This document shows, one piece after another, positions 9,801 through 18,376 of a stretch of DNA of 64,000 nt. The stretch spans positions 496,001-560,000 of the forward strand of contig CAVYNG010000001.1 in assembly GCA_963769905.1 (NCBI GenBank), given 5' to 3'. The notes below the pieces were generated by a model. That model was not told the origin of the DNA and ran no database searches. It saw nothing but the letters and a program-made list of their open reading frames with translations. Numbering within the stretch: the first letter of the stretch is position 1; every line of letters begins with the position of its first letter. The DNA is from Bog-756 sp963769905. Lineage in GTDB: Bacteria > Actinomycetota > Acidimicrobiia > Acidimicrobiales > RAAP-2. Made by a program: the position numbers and the translations under genes.

Positions 9801-11315
9801 CGGGTGCTGGTGGTCGAGGGCGCCTGGGCCCCGGCCGAGCGTCGCGAGTGGGCGGAGGCACTGGCACGCTCGCTCGCCGATCCGGCGGTCGAGGCCGACG
9901 AGGCACTCGCCGAGTGCATGAACGGCCATCTCGACCTCGCGGGTCCGGTCACCGTCGAGCGGCTCGTCGCCGACGAGGAGCTGCCGGCCGGATCGGTACG
10001 CGGTGCTCCCCTGACCGAGGCGCGCGCTCGCACCGGTCTCGCCCGGCTGGAGGCCGCCGGGTCCGCGATCGCGCTGCCCGACGGACGTTGGTGCGCGCGT
10101 CACCTCCTCGTGCGCCTGCACGCCGCGAGCCGTCGTCGACGCCGCCAGCGGGTCGAGCCGACTTCGATCAGCGACTACGTCCGCTTCCTCGCGTGCTGGC
10201 AGCACGTCGCCGCCGGTACCCAGGCCGAAGGCCGCGCGGGTCTGCTTGAGGTGATCCAACAGCTCCAGGGCGTCGAGGTGGCCGCCGGTGAGTGGGAGCG
10301 CCACGTGCTCCCCGCGCGGGTGACCGGGTACGACCCGCGCTGGCTCGACGAGCTCTGCCTCTCCGGCGAGGTCGCCTGGGGCCGGCTCACGCCGCGAACG
10401 GAGAAGGCCGCGACCGGAGACGCAGACCGCGGTTCCCCGACCCCGCGGCGCGGCTCGGCCACCCCTTCCCCGGCGACGCCGCTGGCGCTCGTGGCACGCG
10501 TGGATCTGGCATGGACACTCGCCGCGGTCCGTGCCGAGCGCGAGCTCGTCGAGCCGGCACACGGTGCGGCCGCCGACGTGTTGGCCCTGCTGCGCGAGAG
10601 GGGCGCGTGCTTCCGGTCCGAGCTCGCGCCGGCCACCGGTCGCCTCGCCGGCGACGTCGACGAGGGGCTCTGGGACCTCGTCGCGCGCGGCTTCGTGACC
10701 GCCGATGCGTTCGCCGCAGTCCGCGCGCTCCTCGCCGCGCGCACCCGCGCCCGGTTCCGGAGCGGCCGGACCCGGCCGGTCGTCCGCCGGTCCGCGCTGC
10801 GTCGCCAACGAAGCGGGGTCGGGAGCGGCGTCGGTGAAGGCCGCTGGTCGCTCATTCCCGATCCCGAGATCACCGGGGCCGCCGGCCTCGCCGGGCCGGC
10901 CGAGGAGGAGCTGGCCGAGGCGGTCGCCTGGCAGCTGCTCGACCGGTGGGGCGTGGTCTGCTGGGAGGTCTGGGGCCGCGAGTCCTACCGGGTCCCCTGG
11001 CGGAACGTGATCCGGGCGCTGCGACGCCTCGAGGCCCGCGGCCAAGCCCTCGGCGGCCGGTTCGTGGCGGGGGTCTCCGGCGAGCAGTACGCGACGCCCG
11101 AAGCGGCGGCTCTGCTGGCGGAGGTCCGTCGCGATCCGACCAAGGGTGCGGAGGTCACCGTCGCCGGTGCCGACCCGCTCAACCTGACCGGCGGACTCCT
11201 CGGAGGGACCCGGGTGCCCTCGGCCCGCCACCGCGAGGTCCGCTACCGGGCGGGCGTCGCCCAGCGAAGCGAGGAGCCGTTCAGGCCGCCAACGCTGTCG
11301 CGGCCGTCCCCATGA
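6827..11315 (+). pseudogene. lhr: Lhr-family large ATP-dependent helicase, disrupted by a 1-nt frameshift
   Basis: Two frames together encode about 1,495 residues, the usual length of Lhr DNA-repair helicases. The first (from GTG 6827) has Walker A SPTGTGKT, VDEVHTL (DEVH) and LSATQRP. The second continues with ATASLELGIDVG, RVGRANHQ and the Lhr core and C-terminal domains to 11315. The switch lies at about 7969-7976: after EQRLRAGDLR the conserved ALVATASLELG resumes one base later, so one extra C in CTGCGCCGCG explains the break. Nothing else disrupts the gene, so this may be a sequencing error, a fresh mutation or, less likely, a +1 frameshift site. The end overlaps the convergent amidohydrolase by 35 bp. 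Confidence 0.88.
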
Positions 11316-12489
11316 GGAAGAGGAAGTTGTCGACGTAGAACTGGCGCCGGATCTCCTCGCTCGCGGCGCCGAGCGAGGCCTCGAACCTCTCGATCGGCTT
11401 ACGGCCGCCCTCCACGTGCGGGTAGTCCGACGAGAACATCACCAGGTCCGCGCCGGCTTCCCTCACGATCCAGCCGACGTCCTCGGTCGGGTACGGGGTG
11501 ACCCGCACCTGTCGGTGCACGTACTCCGACGGCCGGAGCGAGAGCTGCTGGAGCCGCTCCTCGTGGCGGCAGAAGGCCTCGAACGCCGACTCCATCTGGC
11601 GCAGCCACGACGGCACCCAGATCGCGCCCTGTTCGATCACCCCGATGTGGAGGTCGGGGAAGCGCTCGAGCACCCCGTCGAAGATGAGCGTGGCAAGGGT
11701 CTGGGCCGGCGGGACCGGGATCCCCATGTAGTCGACCGAGCGGAAGTTCTCGTCGCCGCCGTGGAAGTCCGGCGGCACCGGGAAGCCGTTGACGAAATAG
11801 TGCGGGTCGACCAGATCCCCGGTGCCGCCCACGTGGAAGACGACCGGGATGCCGGCCCCCTCGGCCTCCGCCCAGACCGGGAAGAGGTCTTTGTGGCTGG
11901 GTGAGAACGCGGGAGGGCATCCCGACGCGACGAGCAGCGCGGCCGCGCCCTCCGCCAGTGAATCCTTGGCCGCCTCGAGCGCCCTTTCCGGGTCGACCAG
12001 CGGCACGTAGCAGGACGGGAGGAGGCGCGGGTCGACCGAGCAGAACTCGAGCATCCCGCGGTTGTGCGCGCGGGCTGCCGCGTAGGCGAGCGCGACGTCA
12101 CCGCCGTGCTCGAGATCGCGCAGCCGCCGGTTGTGGAAGGTGTTGAAGATCAGCTGGCTGGAGAAGCCGAGCAGGTCGAGCGCCCGGGAGCGGTCCTCTG
12201 CGATGAAACCCCCGGTCGCGGCGAAGTTCTTGCGCTGCATGATCTCGGCCTCCTCGTCGGCGCGGTACTCGGCCGAGCCGTGGCGTTCGTGGAGGCGTTC
12301 GAAGGAGGCGAGCAGGTCGTGCTGTTGCTCCTCGGGACTGCCGGTCTGGCGCAGCTCGTTGCCGCTCGTGTAGCCGAGGACCGGCAACCGCTCACGGAAC
12401 TTCGCCTCCGCGTGGTCGCGCAGCCACATCGGGGTCTCCATGATGTGGGCGTCGGCGTCGTGGACCAGCCGGCCTTCGGAGTACGGCAT
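11281..12489 (-). CDS. Amidohydrolase-family (COG2159) metal-dependent hydrolase or decarboxylase
   Basis: A 402-residue TIM-barrel protein. It begins with HDADAHIMETP, matching the Asp-x-His metal site of the ACMSD/amidohydrolase-2 family, and has further conserved pieces in VVFHVGGTGD, HIGVIEQGAIWVPSW and MFSSDYPHVEGG (the late Asp typical of the metal site). Relatives hydrolyse or decarboxylate aromatic-type acids; the substrate is unknown. The ATG at 12489 is the first in-frame start before the metal motif. It is the last gene of a minus-strand operon with VOC, thiolase and DUF35 genes, which points to a role in carbon-source breakdown. Confidence 0.85.
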   Translation of the reverse strand: MPYSEGRLVHDADAHIMETPMWLRDHAEAKFRERLPVLGYTSGNELRQTGSPEEQQHDLLASFERLHERHGSAEYRADEEAEIMQRKNFAATGGFIAEDRSRALDLLGFSSQLIFNTFHNRRLRDLEHGGDVALAYAAARAHNRGMLEFCSVDPRLLPSCYVPLVDPERALEAAKDSLAEGAAALLVASGCPPAFSPSHKDLFPVWAEAEGAGIPVVFHVGGTGDLVDPHYFVNGFPVPPDFHGGDENFRSVDYMGIPVPPAQTLATLIFDGVLERFPDLHIGVIEQGAIWVPSWLRQMESAFEAFCRHEERLQQLSLRPSEYVHRQVRVTPYPTEDVGWIVREAGADLVMFSSDYPHVEGGRKPIERFEASLGAASEEIRRQFYVDNFLFLMGTAATALAA

Positions 12490-12581
12490 GAGGCATCCCT
12501 TTCCTGCAGGACGAGTATCCCAGGAGCGCGGCGCTCCGGCCATCGGCTGCCACCGTGCGGGCCCGGTCGGGCCCGGGTCGC

Positions 12582-13082
12582 TCAGCCGACCACGGTCCCG
12601 TACATGTCGTTCAACGGGTAGGAGAGGAGCTCGAGCCGCTCGCCGTCGGGACCCGGGAAGTAGGCGGAGTCGCCGTTCACCACGTGGACCGGGATGTCGG
12701 CCGCCTGGAGCTTCTCGACCAGGCGCTCCCACTGCTCGGGGGTGACCGAGATGGCGATGTGGTGGAGCCCGCCGAGCACCTCGCGGTAGGGGGCGAGGTC
12801 GAGGCCGGGGAAGTCGAAGTACGCGAGGTAGTTGCCGTTGCCGACGTCGAAGAAGAAGTGGGTCGATCCCTGGTAGTCGCGGTTCTCGAAGAGCTCGGCA
12901 AGGGGGAACTCCAACAGGTCCTGATAGAAGGCGATGGTCCGCTCGACGTCGCTCGAGAGGATGGCGAAGTGGTGGAGTCCGCGGGCCGCAGAGCGCGGAC
13001 GTTCGCCAGGTGGCCGGAGGTACTTGGCCTTCAGCGCCTCCCACTCGGCGCTCCGGTCCACGTCGCTCCCATGGGTGGTCAT
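12582..13082 (-). CDS. VOC-superfamily (glyoxalase/dioxygenase-like) protein
   Basis: A 166-residue protein with two beta-alpha-beta-beta-beta repeats. The first starts at GLHHFAILSSDVERTIAFYQ and the second at GLHHIAISVTPEQWERL. The His of each HH pair and the Glu in GERLELLSYP are candidate metal ligands, as in VOC metalloenzymes. The start ATG at 13082 lies 18 bp downstream of the thiolase stop, so it belongs to the same operon. A paralogue sits at 27665 with the same layout. The reaction cannot be named. Confidence 0.85.
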   Translation of the reverse strand: MTTHGSDVDRSAEWEALKAKYLRPPGERPRSAARGLHHFAILSSDVERTIAFYQDLLEFPLAELFENRDYQGSTHFFFDVGNGNYLAYFDFPGLDLAPYREVLGGLHHIAISVTPEQWERLVEKLQAADIPVHVVNGDSAYFPGPDGERLELLSYPLNDMYGTVVG

Positions 13083-13099
13083 CGCTCGGCTCCTTCCCG

Positions 13100-14224
13100 C
13101 TAACGAACGAGCAGCGTCACGCACGCGTTGGCGCCGCGGCCGATCACGTGCGCGAGCCCGACCCGGGCCCCCTCGACCTGGCGCGCGCCCGCGCTCGCGC
13201 GCAGTTGGCGCACGATCTCGACCACCTGGCCGAGGGCGGACGCGCCGAGCGGCTCTCCCTTCGAGAGGAGCCCGCCCGACGGATTGATCGGTCGCCGGCC
13301 GCCGACCTTCGCGCTCCCCTCCGCGAGGATGGCGGCCTGCTCGCCGGGCGCACAGAGCCCGAGCTCCGCCCAGGTGATGAGCTCGCGCGCGGCGTCGGTG
13401 TCCTGGCACTCGACGACGTCCACCTCGTCGGGCCCGAGGCCCGCCTGCTTGAAGGCGTCCTCGGCAGCGAGCGCGGTGGGAGAGGTGATGTCGGCGTCCT
13501 CGATGCCGCTCATCGGGGTGTCCTCGCCGAGCACGTTGCCCGGGAGGTGCGAGCGAAGCGAGATGCCCGCCACTCGGACCCCGTCCCCCCCGCGGCCGAG
13601 GACGACCGCCGCGGCACCCTCGTTCGGCGAGCACAACATGAAGAGGGTGAGCGGCGGACAGACCATCCGTGACCCGAGGACCTCCTCTGCGGTCACCGCC
13701 TTCTGGAACATCGCGTCCGGGTTGTGCACGCCGTGCGCGCGGTTCTTCACCACCACCTCGGCGAGGTCCTCGACGGTCAGGCCGGTGTCGTCGAGCAGTC
13801 GCTCGGCCCGCAGCGCGAAGTAGGCGGGCGCGGGGCTGAGCCCCGCCGCCTCCTGCCACGGAGCGAAGAACGACGAGCGGATGACTCCTTTGGGCATCTT
13901 CTCGATGCCGAAGACGAGGACGTGGTCGTGCTCTCCCGACGCGATCGACGCGGCGGCGAGCTGGAGAGCCGCGCCACCCGACGCGCACCCCGCTTCGACG
14001 TCGTAGATGGGGATGCCGGTGCCGGCGAGCGCGCCGAGCACGCGATGCCCGGACGCCACCCCGCCGTAAGCGGTGCCGCAGAAGGCCGCCTGCACGTCGC
14101 GGACGCCGAGTCCGGCCTCGGCGAGGGCGGCGCGAACCGCGACCACCCCCATGTCGGTGGCGGACACCCCTTCGAAGCGACCGAAGGGATGAAGGCCCAC
14201 CCCGGCGATCCGGACCTCGCTCAT
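13100..14224 (-). CDS. Thiolase-fold acyl-CoA enzyme of the SCPx/Ltp type
   Basis: A 374-residue thiolase-like protein. The nucleophile Cys sits in EAGCASGGAAL. The usual C-terminal GHPxGATG loop is replaced by NPSGGLLSKGEPLGAS, so the catalytic His of true thiolases is changed to Glu. This is typical of lipid-transfer-protein-type thiolases and Ltp aldolases, which release acetyl- or propionyl-CoA from side chains in complex with a DUF35 partner. The DUF35 gene lies directly upstream and overlaps it by 4 bp (ATGA), strongly suggesting a DUF35/thiolase complex. A steroid-like side-chain substrate is inference. Confidence 0.85.
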   Translation of the reverse strand: MSEVRIAGVGLHPFGRFEGVSATDMGVVAVRAALAEAGLGVRDVQAAFCGTAYGGVASGHRVLGALAGTGIPIYDVEAGCASGGAALQLAAASIASGEHDHVLVFGIEKMPKGVIRSSFFAPWQEAAGLSPAPAYFALRAERLLDDTGLTVEDLAEVVVKNRAHGVHNPDAMFQKAVTAEEVLGSRMVCPPLTLFMLCSPNEGAAAVVLGRGGDGVRVAGISLRSHLPGNVLGEDTPMSGIEDADITSPTALAAEDAFKQAGLGPDEVDVVECQDTDAARELITWAELGLCAPGEQAAILAEGSAKVGGRRPINPSGGLLSKGEPLGASALGQVVEIVRQLRASAGARQVEGARVGLAHVIGRGANACVTLLVR

Positions 14225-14610
14225 CGACGGAACACCCAGGTGAGGGTCGGCTCGCCGTCGGGGCCGGGCAGCTCCTCGCCCTCGAGGCGGACCCGGCTGC
14301 CGGGAGCGAGCTCCTTGCCGTCGAGCCGGGTCACGATCCGCAGCAGCGGCTCGCCGTCGAGCTCGACGATGCCGAGCCCGTAAGGAACCGGTCCCGAGTA
14401 GCCGGGTGGTGCGAGGTGCACGGTGGTGTGCAGCCAGACCGTGCCGGTCCTCGGCAGGTCGACCGGATCGACGTCGTCCGCGCCGGTGAACGGACAGACC
14501 GCCGCGCGGGGGAAGTGCCGGTACCCGCTCGTCGCCGACCAGCCACCGAGGAGGGTCACGCCGTCGTCGTCCAGACGGAGCACCGACGCTTCGATCGGGG
14601 CAATCGACAC
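14221..14610 (-). CDS. DUF35 OB-fold protein lacking the usual zinc ribbon
   Basis: A 129-residue partner protein. The C-terminal OB fold is clear (LPRTGTVWLHTTVHLAPPGY and YGLGIVELDGEPLL). The N-terminal rubredoxin-like zinc ribbon is degenerate: where CxxCG is expected the sequence reads WSATSG, and the second knuckle has a single Cys (AVCPFTG). Family members bind acyl-CoA and assemble with thiolase-like subunits, and the overlap with the following thiolase supports that here. The start is GTG at 14610. Compare the intact paralogue at 43883. Confidence 0.8.
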   Translation of the reverse strand: MSIAPIEASVLRLDDDGVTLLGGWSATSGYRHFPRAAVCPFTGADDVDPVDLPRTGTVWLHTTVHLAPPGYSGPVPYGLGIVELDGEPLLRIVTRLDGKELAPGSRVRLEGEELPGPDGEPTLTWVFRR

Positions 14611-14881
14611 GCCTGCACTATCTCACGCGCCCGGGCGGCCGCCGCGTGCCACCTCCGTTGCGCGCCGCCGGCATCCCCACCGACCACGACCACCACGGCT
14701 CCGCAGCCGCTCCCACTCGCGACGGGGGTCGCGCCCGCGCCACCACCGACGGCACCGAACACCACCACGACGACCTGCCCGACCGTGCCGACCACGACCA
14801 CCACGACCCTGCCCGGCTCACCGCCCTTCGCCACCGGCTGTGCGCCCGGGGCGTGCTGCGACGAGTGATCGGCCGGGGCCC
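14611..14881. other. Intergenic stretch with a Thr-rich coding-like remnant
   Basis: No start codon and domain can be matched here. On the plus strand, one frame ending at 14868 reads Thr-rich blocks such as PTTTTTAPQ and PTTTTTTLPGSPPFATG followed by Cys-rich GCAPGACCDE and a stop. Thr tracts of this type are common linkers in secreted proteins of this group, so it may be the tail of a decayed exported protein. The purine/pyrimidine bias alone could also create it. Low confidence. Confidence 0.25.
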
Positions 14882-16459
14882 TTACCGAGTCGCCGCGTGC
14901 CCCTCGGGGCTCCTCGGATCGGTCGCGCCCACGTAGTGGCGGTCTTCACCGTCGCCTGACACCGAGATGATCTGCGCGCACCCGACCGCGGTCGGATCGA
15001 ATGCGCTCAGCAGCTGGACCGTGTGGCCACGCTCTGCCAGGCCCGGCCCCCATGCGGGCGGTGCGTGTGACTCCAGACAGATCGTCAGGTCCCCCCACCA
15101 CAGGCGGAACGGGGGGGCCGTCGGTGCGCTCAACGCGAAGCGGGCGGCGGTGATCGCGGTCGCCGGGTCCTGACCGGCGTGCAGCAGCCGCGCGACCAGC
15201 TGGAGGAGGATCTGCGGCTGGGCGTCCCCGCCCATGGCCCCCGCGAGGTGGATGAGCTCGCCTCCGCGAGTGACGAGCATCGGCGAGAGGGTGTGCGGAG
15301 GGCGGCGGCCCGGGCCGAGCTCGGCCGGGTGTCCCTCGACGAGGGAGAAGCCGACGCCTCGGTTGTGGAGGAAGACGCCGGTCGAGCCGGCGACCACGTG
15401 GGATCCGAAGTCGAGCGCGTTCGACTGGGTGAGCGAGATGCCGAGCCCGTCGGCATCGATCGCACAGAGGTGCGTCGTGTCGCCGTCGGCGAAGAGCGAC
15501 GGATCGGCCGCACCGTTCCGTGTCGTCTCGACGTCTGCAGGCGCGGCGACGTCGTCCTTCAGCCGTTCCGCCAGACCGCGGAGGCGATCGGGGTCGAGCA
15601 GGCTCGACCCGTCCGCGCCGTCGAAGAGGACCGCAGGGCGATCGTGACCCGCAGCCCGCGAGGCCTCGACGAGCAGGTGTGCCCACTCGGGTGTCGACGG
15701 GTCCAGACCGAGCCCGGCGTATTCGGCGACGAAGGCGCCGGCAAGGGTGAGGTATCCCTGCGAAGGAGCCGGGACGGTCCAGAGGTCGTGGCCCCAGACA
15801 CCGAGACTCAGCGGGTCACACCACTCGGCGACGGACTCCAGCAGATCCTCCTCCGCGTACATGCCTGCGCCCACCCGGAGAAGCTCACTGCCGAACTCGC
15901 CGCGGTAGAAGCCGTCGCGGCCGCCCGCCACGATGGCTCTCAGCGTTCGGGCGATGCCGGGCACCCGCACGGTTGCCTCGAGGTCGATCGGGCCCGAAGG
16001 ACACAACTCCTCAGCTCCGGGGACGTCGTGCACCAGGTGGCTCGCGAGCGACAACAGGAGCGACGCGGTGAACCCTTCCTCGGCAAGGGCGATCGCCCTG
16101 GCGAAGACCTGCTCGCGAGGGAGCCGACCGAAACGATCGTGGAGGGCCAGCCAGCCGTCGACCGCACCCGGCACCGGTGCGCTCGACAGGTCTCCGCGCA
16201 TCGGCATCGAGGTGTGACCGGCGGACCGCAACGCAACGACGTCCACACCTGATCCGGCACGGCCGATCGAGAGGAGGGCGACCGGGTCCTTCCCCGGTTC
16301 GGACACCATCGCCAGAACGTCCCCACCGAGGCCGCAAAGGTGGGGGCCCACCACGGCCATCACCGAGGCTGCCGCAACCATCGCGTCCGCGGCGCTCCCT
16401 CCGCGCTCGAGCGCGTCGATACCGGCGTTCGACGCCAGTTGATCGGCCGTGCTGACCAT
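14882..16459 (-). CDS. Gamma-glutamyltransferase-family protein
   Basis: About 525 residues from ATG 16459, the normal size for the family. It begins HGMVSTADQLASNAG, the usual conserved start of the mature fold, and shows the autoprocessing site: the Thr of DGDTTHLCAID (near residue 350) is the expected N-terminal nucleophile of the small subunit. Later conserved parts include TLSPMLVTRGGEL and GAMGGDAQPQ. The family removes gamma-glutamyl groups from glutathione-like compounds or hydrolyses acyl amides; some members act on cephalosporin side chains. No signal peptide is evident, but the true start is uncertain: the open frame extends upstream, and a weak CTG or TTG start could add about 10-20 residues. 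Confidence 0.82.
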   Translation of the reverse strand: MVSTADQLASNAGIDALERGGSAADAMVAAASVMAVVGPHLCGLGGDVLAMVSEPGKDPVALLSIGRAGSGVDVVALRSAGHTSMPMRGDLSSAPVPGAVDGWLALHDRFGRLPREQVFARAIALAEEGFTASLLLSLASHLVHDVPGAEELCPSGPIDLEATVRVPGIARTLRAIVAGGRDGFYRGEFGSELLRVGAGMYAEEDLLESVAEWCDPLSLGVWGHDLWTVPAPSQGYLTLAGAFVAEYAGLGLDPSTPEWAHLLVEASRAAGHDRPAVLFDGADGSSLLDPDRLRGLAERLKDDVAAPADVETTRNGAADPSLFADGDTTHLCAIDADGLGISLTQSNALDFGSHVVAGSTGVFLHNRGVGFSLVEGHPAELGPGRRPPHTLSPMLVTRGGELIHLAGAMGGDAQPQILLQLVARLLHAGQDPATAITAARFALSAPTAPPFRLWWGDLTICLESHAPPAWGPGLAERGHTVQLLSAFDPTAVGCAQIISVSGDGEDRHYVGATDPRSPEGHAATR

Positions 16460-16708
16460 TCCGTGACGGGCGGTCCGGGGCGCAAACGGAGCCAGAGGGA
16501 ACGCGATGCAAAAGGAATAGCACGGATGGCCCTCTTCGCTCCCGGTGGAAGAGCTGCCTCCTTGGCATCTCAACCCGCCGGTGTGTCGTCGGGGCCGGTA
16601 ACACCGCCACGCCCAGCTCACGCGAAACGGGGCCGCTGGCGCATCGAATTGCTTCGCTTCTGAACCGTGTGGGTACCCTTCCGGAGACCCTGACTCGGAG
16701 GTGACGTC

Positions 16709-17254
16709 ATGGACGAGCTCGATCTCTTCGACCTCTACGGCCGTGCGAGCGGGTGGACCCTTTCCAAGGTGAGCGGTGCGACCAGCGACTTGGACACGCA
16801 GACCGGTTGCGACGGTTGGGACGTTCGTGCCCTCCTCAACCACATGCTCGACACCCAGCGATACTTCACCGGCGCGGCCTGTGGGGAGGAGCTGCCACCG
16901 CCCTCACCGACGCCGCCGGTTCTCTTGAAGGACGCCGATCCGGTGTCGACGTTCGAGCGATCCCGGTCCGAACTGCTTCGCGCCTTCTCCGAACCCGGCG
17001 TCGCCGAGAAGACCGGCCCCCTGCTCGGGATCGCGTTCGCCGATCAACTGCTCCACGGCTGGGATCTGGCCAAGGCGACCGGACAGGACGCGAGCATGCC
17101 CGAAGGGCTGCCCGATGTGGCCTACCAGATGATCCACGGGCGTTTCACCGACGAGCAGCGCGTCGGCGTCTTCAAGTCGGAGGTTCCGGTCCCACCGGAC
17201 GCGAGCCCGCAGGAGAAGCTGCTCGCCTACACGGGACGGGACCCGAACGGCTGA
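16709..17254 (+). CDS. TIGR03086-family metal-binding (DinB/maleylpyruvate-isomerase fold) protein
   Basis: A 181-residue protein. The N-terminal half (GCDGWDVRALLNHMLDTQRYF) carries the His of the metal site, and ADQLLHGWDLAKATGQ (around residue 115) supplies the second His, as in mycothiol-dependent isomerase-like proteins of actinobacteria. The ATG follows a clean GGAGGTGACGTC ribosome-binding site. Function is probably a thiol-dependent transfer or isomerisation, but no substrate is indicated. It is divergent from the gamma-glutamyltransferase gene, suggesting a shared promoter region of about 250 bp. Confidence 0.85.
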   Translation: MDELDLFDLYGRASGWTLSKVSGATSDLDTQTGCDGWDVRALLNHMLDTQRYFTGAACGEELPPPSPTPPVLLKDADPVSTFERSRSELLRAFSEPGVAEKTGPLLGIAFADQLLHGWDLAKATGQDASMPEGLPDVAYQMIHGRFTDEQRVGVFKSEVPVPPDASPQEKLLAYTGRDPNG

Positions 17255-17287
17255 GAGCCGCGAGCACCACCGGACGCTGACGGCTGG

Positions 17288-17515
17288 TCAGGAGGCGTCG
17301 GCCAGGTGTTGCCTCGCGTGGCACTCGCCACAGAGCACACGAGGAGCCGACTTGCCGGACTCCACGTCGTGAAGGGTTCCGGTGACCGTGCTCACCACCA
17401 TGTGGCTCGCCGGCACCGCGTCCCGATCGACGACGAGGTCCTCGTGACTTCCGCACACCGCGCAGAACGGGTGATTGCGGACGATCCGCAGATCCGCGAG
17501 CCGCTTCGACGCCAT
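17288..17515 (-). CDS. Small treble-clef (HNH-like) zinc protein
   Basis: A 75-residue protein with two Cys pairs, HPFCAVCGSHEDLVVD and RVLCGECHARQHLAD. This is the spacing of a treble-clef or HNH-type zinc site, with His following the second pair. Compared with true HNH nucleases, the central DH...N catalytic layout is not obvious, so a nuclease role is not claimed. The ATG at 17515 is preceded by a G-rich tract. No operon partner: the next minus-strand gene ends at 17681, 166 bp upstream. Confidence 0.6.
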   Translation of the reverse strand: MASKRLADLRIVRNHPFCAVCGSHEDLVVDRDAVPASHMVVSTVTGTLHDVESGKSAPRVLCGECHARQHLADAS

Positions 17516-17680
17516 GACCCCCCCTTCCGTACTGCGTCACTAGTCCCTGACTCTGTGATCGGCGGATCGGGCGGTTCGCTTGAGTGTTCTCATTCCTTCT
17601 CATGGCGTTCGGTCCCTGTGCCCGCAGGCGGACGGCCGACCATGAAAGACGGGCCGGTCGCATTGTGGCGGCACGCGGGC

Positions 17681-18220
17681 TCAGGCGAGAGGCTCGACAA
17701 CAGCGGTTGTCGCGTCGCTCCGCTGCTGGCGCCGAGCGAGGGAGCCGTTCTCGAGGCTCTTCGTCATGTTCCAGCCGTTGATCATGAAGATCGAACCGGC
17801 GGCACTGTTGCGAGCCCTGGAGATGCCCGCTCCGCCGACTGACTCGAGGGAGCTGACCAGGCGCTCGAGATGGCCGGCCGCGCAACGGGCGTAGCGGTCG
17901 GTGCAGACCGGCCAGCCATAGCTCGACGGACGGATGGCGGCCTCGCAGGCCGACGGCGACCACTCGAGGAGCTCGACCAGCACCCGGACCGGCCAGCAAC
18001 CGAGCCAGAGGACACCCGGTACGGCTCGCAGGACCTGCGGACCGGGTTCGGTCCGCAGGCCGTCCGCGGAGACCCAGAGCCCGTCGCGCAGCCGCAGGAA
18101 GCGCGGCGCGACGCGGACGGGCGAGAGCCCGCGATACACCGCATCGAGAACGTAACCCGCGCTTGTCGGATCAGTGTGAAGGAGCTGGGAGATGTACGCA
18201 CCGTTCTGTCGGGAAGCCAT
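17681..18220 (-). CDS. Hypothetical protein, divergent from the Crp-family gene
   Basis: A 179-residue protein not assigned to a family. It is rich in Trp, Arg and Leu in its middle (VLWLGCWPVRVLVELLEWSPS) and has several Cys (YGWPVCTDRYARCAAGH). No signal peptide or transmembrane helix is clear. The ATG at 18220 is well supported by an AGAGGAGGATCC ribosome-binding site. The start lies about 155 bp from the crp-like gene on the other strand, so the two may share regulation. Confidence 0.55.
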   Translation of the reverse strand: MASRQNGAYISQLLHTDPTSAGYVLDAVYRGLSPVRVAPRFLRLRDGLWVSADGLRTEPGPQVLRAVPGVLWLGCWPVRVLVELLEWSPSACEAAIRPSSYGWPVCTDRYARCAAGHLERLVSSLESVGGAGISRARNSAAGSIFMINGWNMTKSLENGSLARRQQRSDATTAVVEPLA

Positions 18221-18292
18221 CGGATCCTCCTCTCACGGGCTGGTCTTGTTGCGCGTGCCCATTGCGATCATGAGCGTTCGAGGGGATCGTGT

Positions 18293-18310
18293 CTGTCACG
18301 GATGCGACAG
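18293..18310. promoter_or_regulatory. Inverted repeat upstream of the Crp-family gene
   Basis: CTGTC, an 8-nt spacer and GACAG form an 18-bp imperfect operator-like dyad (TGTCA-N6-CGACA inside it), 67 bp before the regulator start and about 75 bp before the divergent hypothetical gene. Its size and half-site spacing resemble Crp/Fnr-type sites, so self-regulation is plausible but unproven. Confidence 0.3.
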
Positions 18311-18376
18311 GTGTTACGTTTTCGCCTCGAAACGTGCGGGAAGTGGGCGGCGGGCGGCATCCGGGGGTCAGGGCAG

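Noticed and set aside
8955..11231. A 758-residue minus-strand open frame opposite the Lhr C-terminal half
   Set aside because: Low-complexity antisense shadow; the plus strand carries Lhr homology throughout.
14556..14834. A minus-strand frame with Val-rich runs that might look like a membrane protein
   Set aside because: The Val runs are the complement of Thr/Pro codon tracts; there is no start context or charged flanks.
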